Positions 17,150-27,326 of a DNA stretch of 64,000 nucleotides are shown piece by piece. Position 1 is the stretch's first letter. Each line of letters opens with the position of its first letter. The notes beneath the pieces are model-generated. The model worked only from the letters and a program-made list of their open reading frames with translations, was not told the origin of the DNA and made no database searches. The position numbers and the translations under genes are program-made. The DNA comes from Pyxidicoccus parkwaysis (GTDB lineage Bacteria; Myxococcota; Myxococcia; Myxococcales; Myxococcaceae), in contig NZ_CP071090.1 in NCBI RefSeq assembly GCF_017301735.1, positions 8,112,001 to 8,176,000 on the forward strand, given 5' to 3'.

Positions 17150-17824
17150 TCAGGTCGTCTTGAACGAGTCCGGCGGCAGCTCCGTCGCGCGCCAGAAGTA
17201 CCAGCTCGCCACCGTGCGCCACGGGCGCCAGCGCTCACCGTACGCGAGCAACTCCTTGGGCCGGGGCATCTCGGGCAGTCCATAGGCGAGCATGAAGCCC
17301 TTGCGCACGCCGTAGTCGTCCACGGGCAGCACGTCCGGGCGGCCGAGCCGGAAGATGAGCAGCATCTCCACCGTCCACTGACCGATGCCGCGCACCTGCG
17401 TGAAGTGCTCGATGAGCGCCGCGTCGTCCATGCGCTTCACGCGCGCGAGCGGCGGCACCGTGCCGTCCAGCGACTTGCGCGCGAGGTCCCTCATGGCGGC
17501 GAGCTTGTTGGCGGACAGCCCCGCCTCGCGCAGCGCCGCGTCCGGCACGGCCATCAGCGCTTGCGGCGTGAAGCGCTTGCCCTCCCCCACGCGCTCGCTC
17601 ACACGCGCGAAGATGGACGCGGCCGCCTTGCCGTGGAGCTGCTGGTAGACGATGGAGCGCGCCAGCGCGGCGAAGGGGCTGTGCAGCGGGCTGAGCTCGA
17701 GGCGGAACGGGCCCACGCGCTTCATCAGCGAGCCCAACACAGGGTCCGCCTTCACCAGGGCACGGCGGACCGCGGGCGTGTAGTCCTCGGGAAGGCGCGG
17801 GGCGGCGGGAGCAGGTCTCGGCAT
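17150..17824 (-). CDS. DNA-3-methyladenine glycosylase (HhH-GPD family, AlkA-like)
   Basis: A 224-residue base-excision repair enzyme that removes alkylated purines. The helix-hairpin-helix VRGIGQWTVEMLL is followed by GRPDVLPVDDYGVRKG, in which the second Asp of VDD is the catalytic residue of this family. The SIVYQQLHGKAA helix is also typical. It lacks the N-terminal domain of E. coli AlkA and resembles the shorter MPG2/yeast Mag-type enzymes. No regulatory gene of the Ada type is nearby. The ATG at 17824 is the first codon of the frame. Confidence 0.9.
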   Translation of the reverse strand: MPRPAPAAPRLPEDYTPAVRRALVKADPVLGSLMKRVGPFRLELSPLHSPFAALARSIVYQQLHGKAAASIFARVSERVGEGKRFTPQALMAVPDAALREAGLSANKLAAMRDLARKSLDGTVPPLARVKRMDDAALIEHFTQVRGIGQWTVEMLLIFRLGRPDVLPVDDYGVRKGFMLAYGLPEMPRPKELLAYGERWRPWRTVASWYFWRATELPPDSFKTT

Positions 17825-17888
17825 GGAGTGCCGAATGCTGCCGCTACCGCCGGCCCGCGCAACCCGATTCTTTCCTTCGAATTACGTC

Positions 17889-18377
17889 TCAGATGGGCGC
17901 GGCCTGGTCCGTCTGGGCGGGCACCTGGGTGCGCGGCTCGCCCTCCATCAGGTCCTCGAACTCCTGTTGCATCTGGACGCCCAGGTCCTCGAGCTGCTCC
18001 TTGGAGAGAATCTTGCGGACCTTCTTGAACAGCTCCGTCTCCTCCTCCTCCACGTGGTGGTCCACCTGCTCCTGGAGCACCTGCATCTTCGCGTCGAACT
18101 CCTCGTCGGAGGGGTCCATCTCCAGCAGGTCCGCGATGAGGCGCTTGGCGGACAGGTGCTCCTCCGCGGCCTCACGCAGCAGGTCCTCGGTGTCCTCGGC
18201 CTTGGCGGATGGATAGAAGTACTGCTCCTCGATGGCGGTGTGCGCGCTGAGTCGGTCGGCGATGGCCGCGAACAGCTCCTCGCGCTTCTCGTCCGCGTGG
18301 TCCGGGAGCTTCTCGTACTGCTTGAAGAGCTTCTTCACCTCGTCATGCTGCTGCTTCAGGAGGTCGAGTGCGTTCAT
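17889..18377 (-). CDS. hemerythrin HHE-domain protein
   Basis: A 162-residue, highly charged helical protein. Four-helix hemerythrin domains bind a di-iron centre and sense or carry oxygen, nitric oxide or iron. Candidate iron ligands are H11 (KQQHDEV), H46 and E50 (AHTAIEEQ), H74 (EEHLSA), and H107-H108 with E112 (VDHHVEEEE). A short Pro/Gln-rich C-terminal tail follows. It is encoded alone, 64 bases downstream of the glycosylase gene start on the same strand. Confidence 0.88.
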   Translation of the reverse strand: MNALDLLKQQHDEVKKLFKQYEKLPDHADEKREELFAAIADRLSAHTAIEEQYFYPSAKAEDTEDLLREAAEEHLSAKRLIADLLEMDPSDEEFDAKMQVLQEQVDHHVEEEETELFKKVRKILSKEQLEDLGVQMQQEFEDLMEGEPRTQVPAQTDQAAPI

Positions 18378-18637
18378 GGTCTCCGGCTCCGTTTCTCAGG
18401 CCCAAACTAGGAATGGAGCGCAGGTGCGATAACCCAGCGCGTTGCCCCCGCGTGCCTGCCTGCCTGCCCAGCTTCAGGGCCTTTGAGATGTGTACGAGCG
18501 GACAGTGGCTACCTTCGGATGTTGGCAAGTCACGGTGGCCGGGAAGCGGTTCTGGGGAGACCCGCGCCCCCGCGCTACAAGAAGGCTGGACGTGGGCCGC
18601 AACCCACCTCGCGCCGCGAGCCTGAGGAGTCACACGG

Positions 18638-18853
18638 ATGCCGGTGGAAAGAACGGCCGGAAGCACCAGCCTCGTCGATGTCCTGGACCGGGTGCTGGAC
18701 CGGGGCGTGCGCTGGGATGCGAGTGCGCGCGCGGCGCCGGGACGGGCCACCGCCTGGAATCCTCCGCGCATCGTGGTGACCTTCATGGACGTCCGCACCG
18801 ACGACACCCCTGCCCGTGGAGCGCTCCCACGGGCCCCTTCCCCTGGAGCCTGA
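18638..18853 (+). CDS. GvpA-like (gas vesicle structural protein-related) small protein
   Basis: A 71-residue protein. Residues 1-31 align without gaps to the start of gas vesicle protein GvpA: VERTAGSTSLVDVLDRVLD matches the VEKT-SSSLAEVIDRILD pattern, followed by RGV..DA.AR for GvpA KG(I/V)..DA.AR. The next 12 residues, which in GvpA form a hydrophobic strand (VSLVGIELL), are instead polar and Pro/Gly-rich; then PRIVVTFMDV fits GvpA RVVIASVETY. The C-terminus is Pro-rich and unrelated. It has a GAGGAG ribosome site, so it is probably translated. It may be a non-structural relative, because the shell-forming hydrophobic patch is lost. It opens a set with a kinase, a receiver and GvpL/F. Confidence 0.6.
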   Translation: MPVERTAGSTSLVDVLDRVLDRGVRWDASARAAPGRATAWNPPRIVVTFMDVRTDDTPARGALPRAPSPGA

Positions 18854-18890
18854 CGCGTTGGCCTCTCCCGCTCCGTTGCCCACCGCTCCC

Positions 18891-20965
<2,075 letters not shown>

Positions 20966-20969
<4 letters not shown>

Positions 20970-21376
20970 CCAATCCCGCTCCGACAACGAAGCCGCTCGT
21001 GCTGGTCGTCGACGACTACCAGGATGCGAGGGAGATGTACGCCGAGTACCTGGAGTTCTCGGGGTTCCGCGTGGCCGAGGCGAAGAACGGACAGGAGGCC
21101 CTGGACAAGGCCTTCGAGCTGCGGCCGGACATCATCCTGATGGACTTGTCGCTGCCCATCATCGACGGGTGGGAGGCGACGCGGCGGCTGAAGAACGATG
21201 ACCGCACGCGCACCATTCCGGTGGTGGCGCTCACGGGCCACGCGATGACGGGCCAGTCGGATGAGGCGAAGGGCGCGGGCTGCGACTCGTTCGTCACCAA
21301 GCCGTGCCTGCCGGACGCGCTGGTGGACGAGGTCCGCCGCGTGCTGGCCACGAAGGGAGCCGCCCGGCCAGGGTGA
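20966..21376 (+). CDS. single-domain response regulator (CheY-like)
   Basis: A 136-residue receiver with no output domain. The acidic pocket is D16-D17, the phosphorylated residue D60 (ILMDLSLP), with T90 and K112 (SFVTKP) completing the site. Its ATG overlaps the kinase stop as ATGA, so translation is coupled and the two form a pair. Lacking a DNA-binding domain, it must act through protein contacts; the next gene, a GvpL/F protein 8 bases downstream, is a plausible partner, but this is inference. Confidence 0.93.
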
Positions 21377-21384
21377 GACGCGCG

Positions 21385-22602
21385 ATGCCTCGGACGTCAC
21401 GGCCCCGAAAAGGCTCCACCGCCAGGGGAGGTGGTGGGAAGAGCGCCGCACCGGTGCAGAAGAAGGCCCGGACGAAGCGGCCCGCCGCGAAGGTGGAGAC
21501 CGTCACGGTGACGGTGGCTTCGGAGGGGCCGGTGCTGCCTCCGGAAGCGTGGCCCGAAAGCGCTGTGCCGGAGACCGCGAGCCCGCGCGTCGCACAGCGT
21601 GTGGATGCGGTGGTGGCGGCTCCGCCCGTCGAGGTGCAATCTCCCATGCACGGGAGCGGCAAGGCGGCGGGTGAGCGCGCCGCTCCAGCCAGCACAACCG
21701 CGGCCGTCGAGCCAAAGCCTTCCATCAGCGGGAGCGGCATGGCGGCGCCCGCTGAAGGCCTCGTTCCAGGTAGCACTGCCGTGGCAGTCGAGCCGAAGCC
21801 ATCCATCAACGAGAGCGGCAAGCAGGCATCCGGAGAGGGCGCCGTAGCGGGCCGCACGGCCACGATGGATGCGGAGGAGAGCCCGCAGTACCTCTACGGA
21901 GTGGTGCGCACGGCGGGCGATTTGGACTTCGGGCTCATCGGCCTGGGCGTGCCACCCGCGGACGTGCGCGCGGTGCGCGAGGGCGACCTCGCGGCGCTGG
22001 TGTCCACCTCACCGGCGCTCGTGGTGGACCCGACGCGCGCGCACCTGCTCGTGCACCAGCGCGTCACCGAGGCCGTGCTGCGCGAGCACACGCTTCTCCC
22101 CGTCGCCTTCGGCACGGTGCTGCGCTCCGAGGCCCAGGTGCGCGAGTTGCTGCGAAGCGAACACGATGCGCTGTCCGGCGCGCTCGCGGCGCTGGAGGAC
22201 AAGGTCGAGCTGGGGCTGAAGGTGCTCTACCACCGAGAGCACCTGACCCGCCGATTGGAGTTGGACGACGCAACGCTGTGCCGCCGCGAGGACGAGTCCG
22301 AGGCCGACCACGAGCACCGCATGGGCGCCGCCGTGCAGGACCGCGTCGAGCGCGACATGGCTGCGCTGCTGGAGGGCCTGCGCCCGCTGGCCTTCGCCTC
22401 GCGCACGTCGCCGCCCGTGGGAGACCGGATGCTGCTCAACGCGTCCTTCCTCGTGGGCCGCGACTGGGTGGAGTCCTTCGAGGCGCGTGTGAAGTCCTTG
22501 GCCGCGCGCTGGGACACCTACGCCTTCCGCTTCACCGGCCCCTGGGCGCCCTACAGCTTCGTGGACGTGCGGCTGGGGCTGGAGCCCGAAGCGGCGGCCT
22601 GA
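21385..22602 (+). CDS. GvpL/GvpF gas vesicle family protein with long repetitive N-terminal extension
   Basis: A 405-residue protein. Residues 167-405 are a GvpL/F domain: QYLYGVVR opening, HQRVTEAVLREHTLLPVAFGTVL, the MLLNASFLVGRD segment and the terminal GPWAPYSFV motif. In gas vesicle formers GvpF/L binds the structural protein at the vesicle surface. Residues 1-165 are unusual: a Lys/Arg-rich start, then a disordered linker with two close copies of a repeat around AAVEPKPSI and AVAVEPKPSIN about 33 residues apart. The ATG at 21385 follows the receiver stop by 8 bases. The rest of a gas vesicle cluster (gvpN, K, G, S) is absent from the flanks seen here. Confidence 0.85.
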   Translation: MPRTSRPRKGSTARGGGGKSAAPVQKKARTKRPAAKVETVTVTVASEGPVLPPEAWPESAVPETASPRVAQRVDAVVAAPPVEVQSPMHGSGKAAGERAAPASTTAAVEPKPSISGSGMAAPAEGLVPGSTAVAVEPKPSINESGKQASGEGAVAGRTATMDAEESPQYLYGVVRTAGDLDFGLIGLGVPPADVRAVREGDLAALVSTSPALVVDPTRAHLLVHQRVTEAVLREHTLLPVAFGTVLRSEAQVRELLRSEHDALSGALAALEDKVELGLKVLYHREHLTRRLELDDATLCRREDESEADHEHRMGAAVQDRVERDMAALLEGLRPLAFASRTSPPVGDRMLLNASFLVGRDWVESFEARVKSLAARWDTYAFRFTGPWAPYSFVDVRLGLEPEAAA

Positions 22603-22627
22603 GACGACAGGGCCGCCGCGAGGCCCG

Positions 22628-23740
22628 TCACTTCCCCGAAGCGCTGGACACCGGCGCGGACACCTTCGCAGCCTCGGCGGCCAGCGCGTCCACGCCCGCG
22701 TGCAGGCGCGTCCAGCCGGTGGTGTGCTCGGTGCGAGCGAAGAAACCACCCTGCCCCTTCGCCACCGTCAGCTCGCCCAGGCGCTTGCCGCCCTTGCGGT
22801 ACTCCACGCGGAAGGCCTCTTCCGGCTCACCGCCCGGAGGCACCTCGCCCCGGCCGAGGAAGTCGAGCGGCATCAGCCGCCACACCTTGTCATGCCAGTT
22901 GCGAGCGAACTCGTCCGGCCGGTCCGGAGACTCCTCCGGTGCCAGCGTCACCGCGCCCGGTGCCTTGCCGCTCGCGATGAAGCTACGCGACGTGCCACCG
23001 GCGGTGATGACCACCGCGTCGAAGTCGCCCACGTCGAAGGTGTGCAGCCGCCGGTCCACCAGCCGGTTGGAGGCATTCTCCAAATCCGGCAGCAGCGAAG
23101 GGCCGAGCAGGAACACGCGCCCGTCCGCCTCGCGACGAAGGTACGGCGTGCCCCACCCCCCCGGAGGCGTGGCCAGCGAGAAGTCCTGCGGCTTGCCTCC
23201 CACGGTCAGCGTCAGCTTGCGCGCGGTGCTGGCCAGCCCCACCTCGTCCAGCTTCTTCCCATCCATCTCGCCCAGGGCGCGCATCGCCCGCAGCGGCGCG
23301 AAGCGGGCGAACAGCTTCTCCGCCGTCTCATTCGCGCGCAGCTCGCGCGGAGGCGGAGGAGGCTCCGTCGTCCCGACCACCTGCGGCGTGCCCGCGTCCG
23401 CGCCGTGAGCCTGCGCCACGGCCGTGCCCGCATCACTCGCGCCTCCATCCGCGCCCGCCGGAGCCACCGCCGTGCCACCATCGGTGGCACCCACCACCGA
23501 CGGCTTCGGAGGCTTGGAGCCCAGCCGCACCCAGAGCTGGTCGCGGTCCTTCTCGTCGCGGAACAACTCCACGAAGCGCGTGTCGTCCTCATAGCGCACG
23601 CTGTCGAGCGCGCGCGCCGGAGCGTCCACCACCGTCACCTCGCCCGGAGAACCCGCGGGCTCGCGCTGCCAGACGAAGAAGGCGGCCACCAGCGCCACGG
23701 CCGCGAGGCCTCCCTGCAGAGCCAGGTCACGCACCTTCAT
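22628..23740 (-). CDS. DUF4340-domain protein of a Gld-like ABC system
   Basis: A 370-residue protein with one N-terminal membrane anchor (ALQGGLAAVALVAAFFVW) and a periplasmic DUF4340 region. About 45 residues rich in Ala, Gly, Asp and Thr (near 85-130) form a flexible insert. DUF4340 proteins are regularly encoded last in operons for GldA/F/G-type transporters; their role is unknown. The ATG overlaps the stop of the GldG-like gene by 4 bases (ATGA), so it belongs to the operon. Confidence 0.85.
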   Translation of the reverse strand: MKVRDLALQGGLAAVALVAAFFVWQREPAGSPGEVTVVDAPARALDSVRYEDDTRFVELFRDEKDRDQLWVRLGSKPPKPSVVGATDGGTAVAPAGADGGASDAGTAVAQAHGADAGTPQVVGTTEPPPPPRELRANETAEKLFARFAPLRAMRALGEMDGKKLDEVGLASTARKLTLTVGGKPQDFSLATPPGGWGTPYLRREADGRVFLLGPSLLPDLENASNRLVDRRLHTFDVGDFDAVVITAGGTSRSFIASGKAPGAVTLAPEESPDRPDEFARNWHDKVWRLMPLDFLGRGEVPPGGEPEEAFRVEYRKGGKRLGELTVAKGQGGFFARTEHTTGWTRLHAGVDALAAEAAKVSAPVSSASGK

Positions 23741-25608
23741 CGCTCACCTCCCGCCGCCACCGCGACGCGCGGAGCACGCCGGCCCCGCCGCCGCGTCTTC
23801 ACGAAGCCCACCGCCAGCACCAGGGCCGGCCCCAGGAAGACGGTGGCGTAGAACCACGCCACGTCCTGCTCGCGCGTGTGCTGAATCGGCACGTCCTCTT
23901 CCGTGGACACCGCGCCGGAGATGGCCTCTTCGCCGGTGAGCCACCGCACCGTGTCCACCGCGAGGTACGCATTGCCCAGGTTGGTGATGACGCCGTCGCC
24001 CAGCGCATCCGCGTCCGCCATGACCACCGCGCGCGTCGGCTCCTTGCCGGCCGGCGAGGGTTTCTCCACCGCCACCACCAGCGGCCAGGCGCGCCGCGTC
24101 TCGCTCGCGTCCTGCGTGAAGTTGCCGTTGGCGTCCGCGTACGTCGCAGCGTGCGCGCGCACGGAGATGTCTTGCATCACCCCGTTGGGCAGCGGCTGCA
24201 TCTGCTCCATGGCCCCTGCGCCCGGGAAGGCCACCGGCGCCTGTCCCGCCAGCGCCGACAGCGAGGTGACGGACGGGTGCGAGGAGAAGCTCGCCGTGCC
24301 CAGGTTGCCCCGGTCGCTCTGCTGCCGCGTGGTGCGGAAGTACACCTGGTCATTGGCCAGCGGCGTCTTCAGGTACTTCAAGCCCAGCGGGTCCAACAGC
24401 TGATGGAAGTCCGGCCCGTCCGGCTCCAGGGCCAACCACAGCCGGCCGCCGCGATTCGCGTACTCGTTGAGCGCCGTCAATTCCTCGGGGAGGAACTCGC
24501 GCGTGGGGCCTACGACTGCGACGGCGGCGGCATCCTTCGGAATCTCCGAGCCCAGTCCCTCCGACACGCCCAGCGAGCGCACGTCCACATTCTGCGCGCG
24601 CAGCAGATCCTTGAGCTGCCCAATGGAGGGACGCGGCGCCTCGCCCGGAACGGGTCGGGACTCGGCACGCTCGCCATGGCCTGCCGTGAAGTAGACGACG
24701 CGACGAGGCCGGGCCACCGCGAGCAGCCGGCGCTGCACCTCCTGGTCCAGCCGCTGGAGCTGACCGCGAGCCCGGTCGATTTCGAGCCCCACCGTGAGCG
24801 GCTCCTTCCTGTCTCCGCGCGCGAGCACCACGGTGCCGTTGTTGAAGACACCCAGCGCACGAGCCCGCGCCGGCTCCACCGCCTGGTCCAGCCGCTCCAC
24901 GTTGAGGAACTGCGGGCTCTCGGTGCTCAAGTCACGGAAGTACTGCGCCACCGCCTCGCCCACCTCGTTCGCGGGCGGGAAGAACAGCGTGACTTGAAGC
25001 GGCTCGTTGAGGCCGCGAATCACCTTGCGCGTGGACTCGCCGGGCTTCGCGGTGCGGAAGTACGAGAGGTCCCACGTCACGTCCGCCTGCGTGGCGACGT
25101 ACATGGTGGCGAAGGAGAAGATGACGACGAAGGCCAGCCCCAGCCCGGAGTAGAGCGCGCTGCGAGCACGCCCCGTCTCCAGCACCGGCGCGCGGGCCAT
25201 GGCCGCGGAGGCCGTCTCCACCAGCGCCAGCGGCAGCAGCGTGCACAGCAGCAGCGCTGGGAAGAGCGCCGCCAGCACCACCGCCAGCTTTGGAGTCTTC
25301 TGCGACAATGGGCCGCTGAAGAGCGCCGTCCCCACGTCCGACTGGAGGAAGTAGAGCAGCAGCGCCACCAGCCCCACGCCGTAGAGCCCCAGCACCCAGC
25401 TTTCCACCGCGCGCCGGTCCGCCGCCGCCGAGCGCAAGCGCGTGAAGCGCCACACCGTCGCGCCCACCGCGAGCACCACACCGAGCCCGGTGAGGACGTT
25501 GCGCCCCGTGCCCACGCCGAGAATCCGCTCGCCGATGAAGATGGCGAGCAGCCCCGCGACGTACGCCAGCGTCATGGGCAGCCCGCTGCCGACAGGACGC
25601 GTGCTCAT
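23737..25608 (-). CDS. GldG-like auxiliary protein of an ABC transporter
   Basis: A 623-residue membrane protein. Several N-terminal membrane segments (about 10-200) precede a large periplasmic domain containing VVYFTAGHGERAES and AAVAVVGPTREF stretches, and one C-terminal membrane segment (WFYATVFLGPALVLAVGFV). This is the layout of GldG/COG3225 proteins, named after a gliding-motility transporter of Flavobacterium but found widely in non-gliding bacteria. It overlaps both neighbours by 4 bases. A direct link to myxobacterial gliding is not shown by sequence. Confidence 0.85.
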   Translation of the reverse strand: MSTRPVGSGLPMTLAYVAGLLAIFIGERILGVGTGRNVLTGLGVVLAVGATVWRFTRLRSAAADRRAVESWVLGLYGVGLVALLLYFLQSDVGTALFSGPLSQKTPKLAVVLAALFPALLLCTLLPLALVETASAAMARAPVLETGRARSALYSGLGLAFVVIFSFATMYVATQADVTWDLSYFRTAKPGESTRKVIRGLNEPLQVTLFFPPANEVGEAVAQYFRDLSTESPQFLNVERLDQAVEPARARALGVFNNGTVVLARGDRKEPLTVGLEIDRARGQLQRLDQEVQRRLLAVARPRRVVYFTAGHGERAESRPVPGEAPRPSIGQLKDLLRAQNVDVRSLGVSEGLGSEIPKDAAAVAVVGPTREFLPEELTALNEYANRGGRLWLALEPDGPDFHQLLDPLGLKYLKTPLANDQVYFRTTRQQSDRGNLGTASFSSHPSVTSLSALAGQAPVAFPGAGAMEQMQPLPNGVMQDISVRAHAATYADANGNFTQDASETRRAWPLVVAVEKPSPAGKEPTRAVVMADADALGDGVITNLGNAYLAVDTVRWLTGEEAISGAVSTEEDVPIQHTREQDVAWFYATVFLGPALVLAVGFVKTRRRGRRAPRVAVAAGGER

Positions 25609-26327
25609 CGCCACCTCCGTGCCTCGAGCACCCGGGTGGCCGCGAACAGCGCCACGTAGGTGACGACGAGGTAGTAGACGATGTCGCGCACGTGGACGAG
25701 CCCCGACTGGAACGGCGGGAAGTGCTGATTCCACAGCGACATCGCGCTGAAGACATCCGCCAGCGGCTGCTCGGTGATTCGCGCCAGCAACCAGCAGAGG
25801 ATGAGGGCCACCAACAGCACCGCGGACGTAATCGCCGCGAGCAACTGGTTGCGAGCCAGCGCCGAGCCGAACGTCCCCACCGCCAGCGACGCGCTGCCCA
25901 AGAGCAGCAGGCCCAGGTACCCCGCCGCCACGTGCCCGAAGGACACCTTGCCGTGCACCATCACCAGCAGCGGCATGTACAGCGTGCACAACACGTACAG
26001 CCCGAGGAACGTCAGGCCCGCCAGGTACTTGCCCAGCACGATGTCCCTGTCGCGCAGCGGCGACGAGTACAAGAGGGGCAACGTGCCCGTCTGCCGCTCC
26101 TCCGCGAGCAGGCGCATGGAGATGAACACCGACGCGACGATGGTGAAGCCGCTCGAGTAATAGAAGAACTGCGACAGCACCTCGGCGGAGCGCTTGCTCG
26201 CGCCGCCCAGGGCGTACGCGTTGAAGAACAAGCCGTTCAACGCGAGGATGACCGCGATGACGACATAGCCGCTGAGCGTGCGCAGGTAGCCGGCCAGCTC
26301 GCGGCGAGCGATGAGCAGCGCCTTCAC
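25605..26327 (-). CDS. ABC transporter permease (GldF-like)
   Basis: A 240-residue permease with about six membrane segments, beginning MKALLIARRELAGYLRTLSGYVV, the usual start of ABC-2 type permeases. LAEERQTGTLPLLYSSPLRDRDIVLGKY is the conserved coupling region. It pairs with the ATPase encoded upstream, with which it overlaps by a GTGA (GTG start). It is one of four translationally coupled genes. Confidence 0.9.
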   Translation of the reverse strand: MKALLIARRELAGYLRTLSGYVVIAVILALNGLFFNAYALGGASKRSAEVLSQFFYYSSGFTIVASVFISMRLLAEERQTGTLPLLYSSPLRDRDIVLGKYLAGLTFLGLYVLCTLYMPLLVMVHGKVSFGHVAAGYLGLLLLGSASLAVGTFGSALARNQLLAAITSAVLLVALILCWLLARITEQPLADVFSAMSLWNQHFPPFQSGLVHVRDIVYYLVVTYVALFAATRVLEARRWR

Positions 26328-27253
26328 GCCCGCACCTCCTGCCCGTGCGTCAGCCGCAGGAAGATGCTCTCCAGTTGCCCCGCGCCCTGGTCCAGCCGCA
26401 ACAATTCCAGCCCCGCGCCCACCACCGCCTGAGCCACGCGCGGACGCTCATCGGGCGAGGCGCGCACCGTCAGCGCCACCACGCCATCCGCCACCCGGCC
26501 CACGTCCACCGCGCCGAAGGGCTTGAGCACCTCCATCGCGCGCGCCCTGTCACCGCGCACCTCCACCTCGATGGACCCGCCGCCGCCCATCTTCGAGCCG
26601 AGCTCCTCCTCCGTCCCCTGCGCCACCAGCGTCCCCTTGTGGATGATGAGGAGCCGGTCGCACGTCTGGGAAATCTCCGGGAGGATGTGGCTGGAGACGA
26701 GCACCGTGTGCGTGCCCTTGAGGCCGCGGATGACGTCGCGCATCTCGACAATCTGCTTGGGGTCGAGCCCGCTGGTGGGCTCGTCGAGGATGAGCAGCGC
26801 GGGCTTGTGCACCAGCGCCTGCGCCACGCCCACGCGCTGGCGGAAGCCGTGGCTGAGCGTGGAGATGAGCTCGCCGTCCACCTCGCGCAGGCCGGTCTTC
26901 TCCTCGGCCTCGCCCACGCGGGCCGTGGTGTCCCGGGCCGTCACGCCTCGGAGCTGCGCGACATAGGCGAGGTACTCGCCCACCGTCATCTCCTCGTAGA
27001 GCGGCGGCACGTCCGGGAGGTAGCCGATGCGCTGGCGCACCTCGTGTGGGTTGTTCACCACGTCATGGCCGTCGATGACGACACGGCCGGCGGTGGGTAG
27101 CAGCACGCAGCCGAGAATCTTCAGCGTGGTCGACTTGCCCGCGCCATTGAGGCCCAGGAAGCCGATGACCTCGCCCTGGCCAATCGTGAAGGCCAGCTCG
27201 CGGATGGCCGCGTGCTCACCGTAGTACTTGGTCAGCCCTTCGACCTGAATCAT
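26324..27253 (-). CDS. ABC transporter ATP-binding protein (GldA-like)
   Basis: A 309-residue ATPase. Walker A is GLNGAGKST, the signature is LSHGFRQRVGVAQAL, Walker B is LLILDEPTSGLDP and the switch His is in LVSSHILPE. The extra C-terminal region of about 90 residues (SIEVEVRGDRAR onward) is common in exporter-type ATPases of the CcmA/NatA class. It is the first gene of a four-gene coupled operon; a possible promoter lies about 60 bases upstream. Confidence 0.92.
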   Translation of the reverse strand: MIQVEGLTKYYGEHAAIRELAFTIGQGEVIGFLGLNGAGKSTTLKILGCVLLPTAGRVVIDGHDVVNNPHEVRQRIGYLPDVPPLYEEMTVGEYLAYVAQLRGVTARDTTARVGEAEEKTGLREVDGELISTLSHGFRQRVGVAQALVHKPALLILDEPTSGLDPKQIVEMRDVIRGLKGTHTVLVSSHILPEISQTCDRLLIIHKGTLVAQGTEEELGSKMGGGGSIEVEVRGDRARAMEVLKPFGAVDVGRVADGVVALTVRASPDERPRVAQAVVGAGLELLRLDQGAGQLESIFLRLTHGQEVRA

Positions 27254-27285
27254 CAGGGTGTCCTCTCCCCTTCGGAAGCGGCGTT

Positions 27286-27314
27286 TTTTCTGGCGCGGCC
27301 GTGGGGGTTGTCAA
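27286..27314 (-). promoter_or_regulatory. possible promoter of the Gld-like ABC operon
   Basis: Read on the minus strand, a perfect TTGACA (27309-27314) is followed after 17 bases by AGAAAA, a weak -10, in an A-rich patch unusual for this region. It lies between the TIGR01777 gene and the ATPase start. Only the -35 element is convincing. Confidence 0.35.
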
Positions 27315-27326
27315 GCGACCAACGCT

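Noticed and set aside
18453..18468. Four TGCC units upstream of the GvpA-like gene
   Set aside because: Too short to be called a repeat element; could be chance in this composition.
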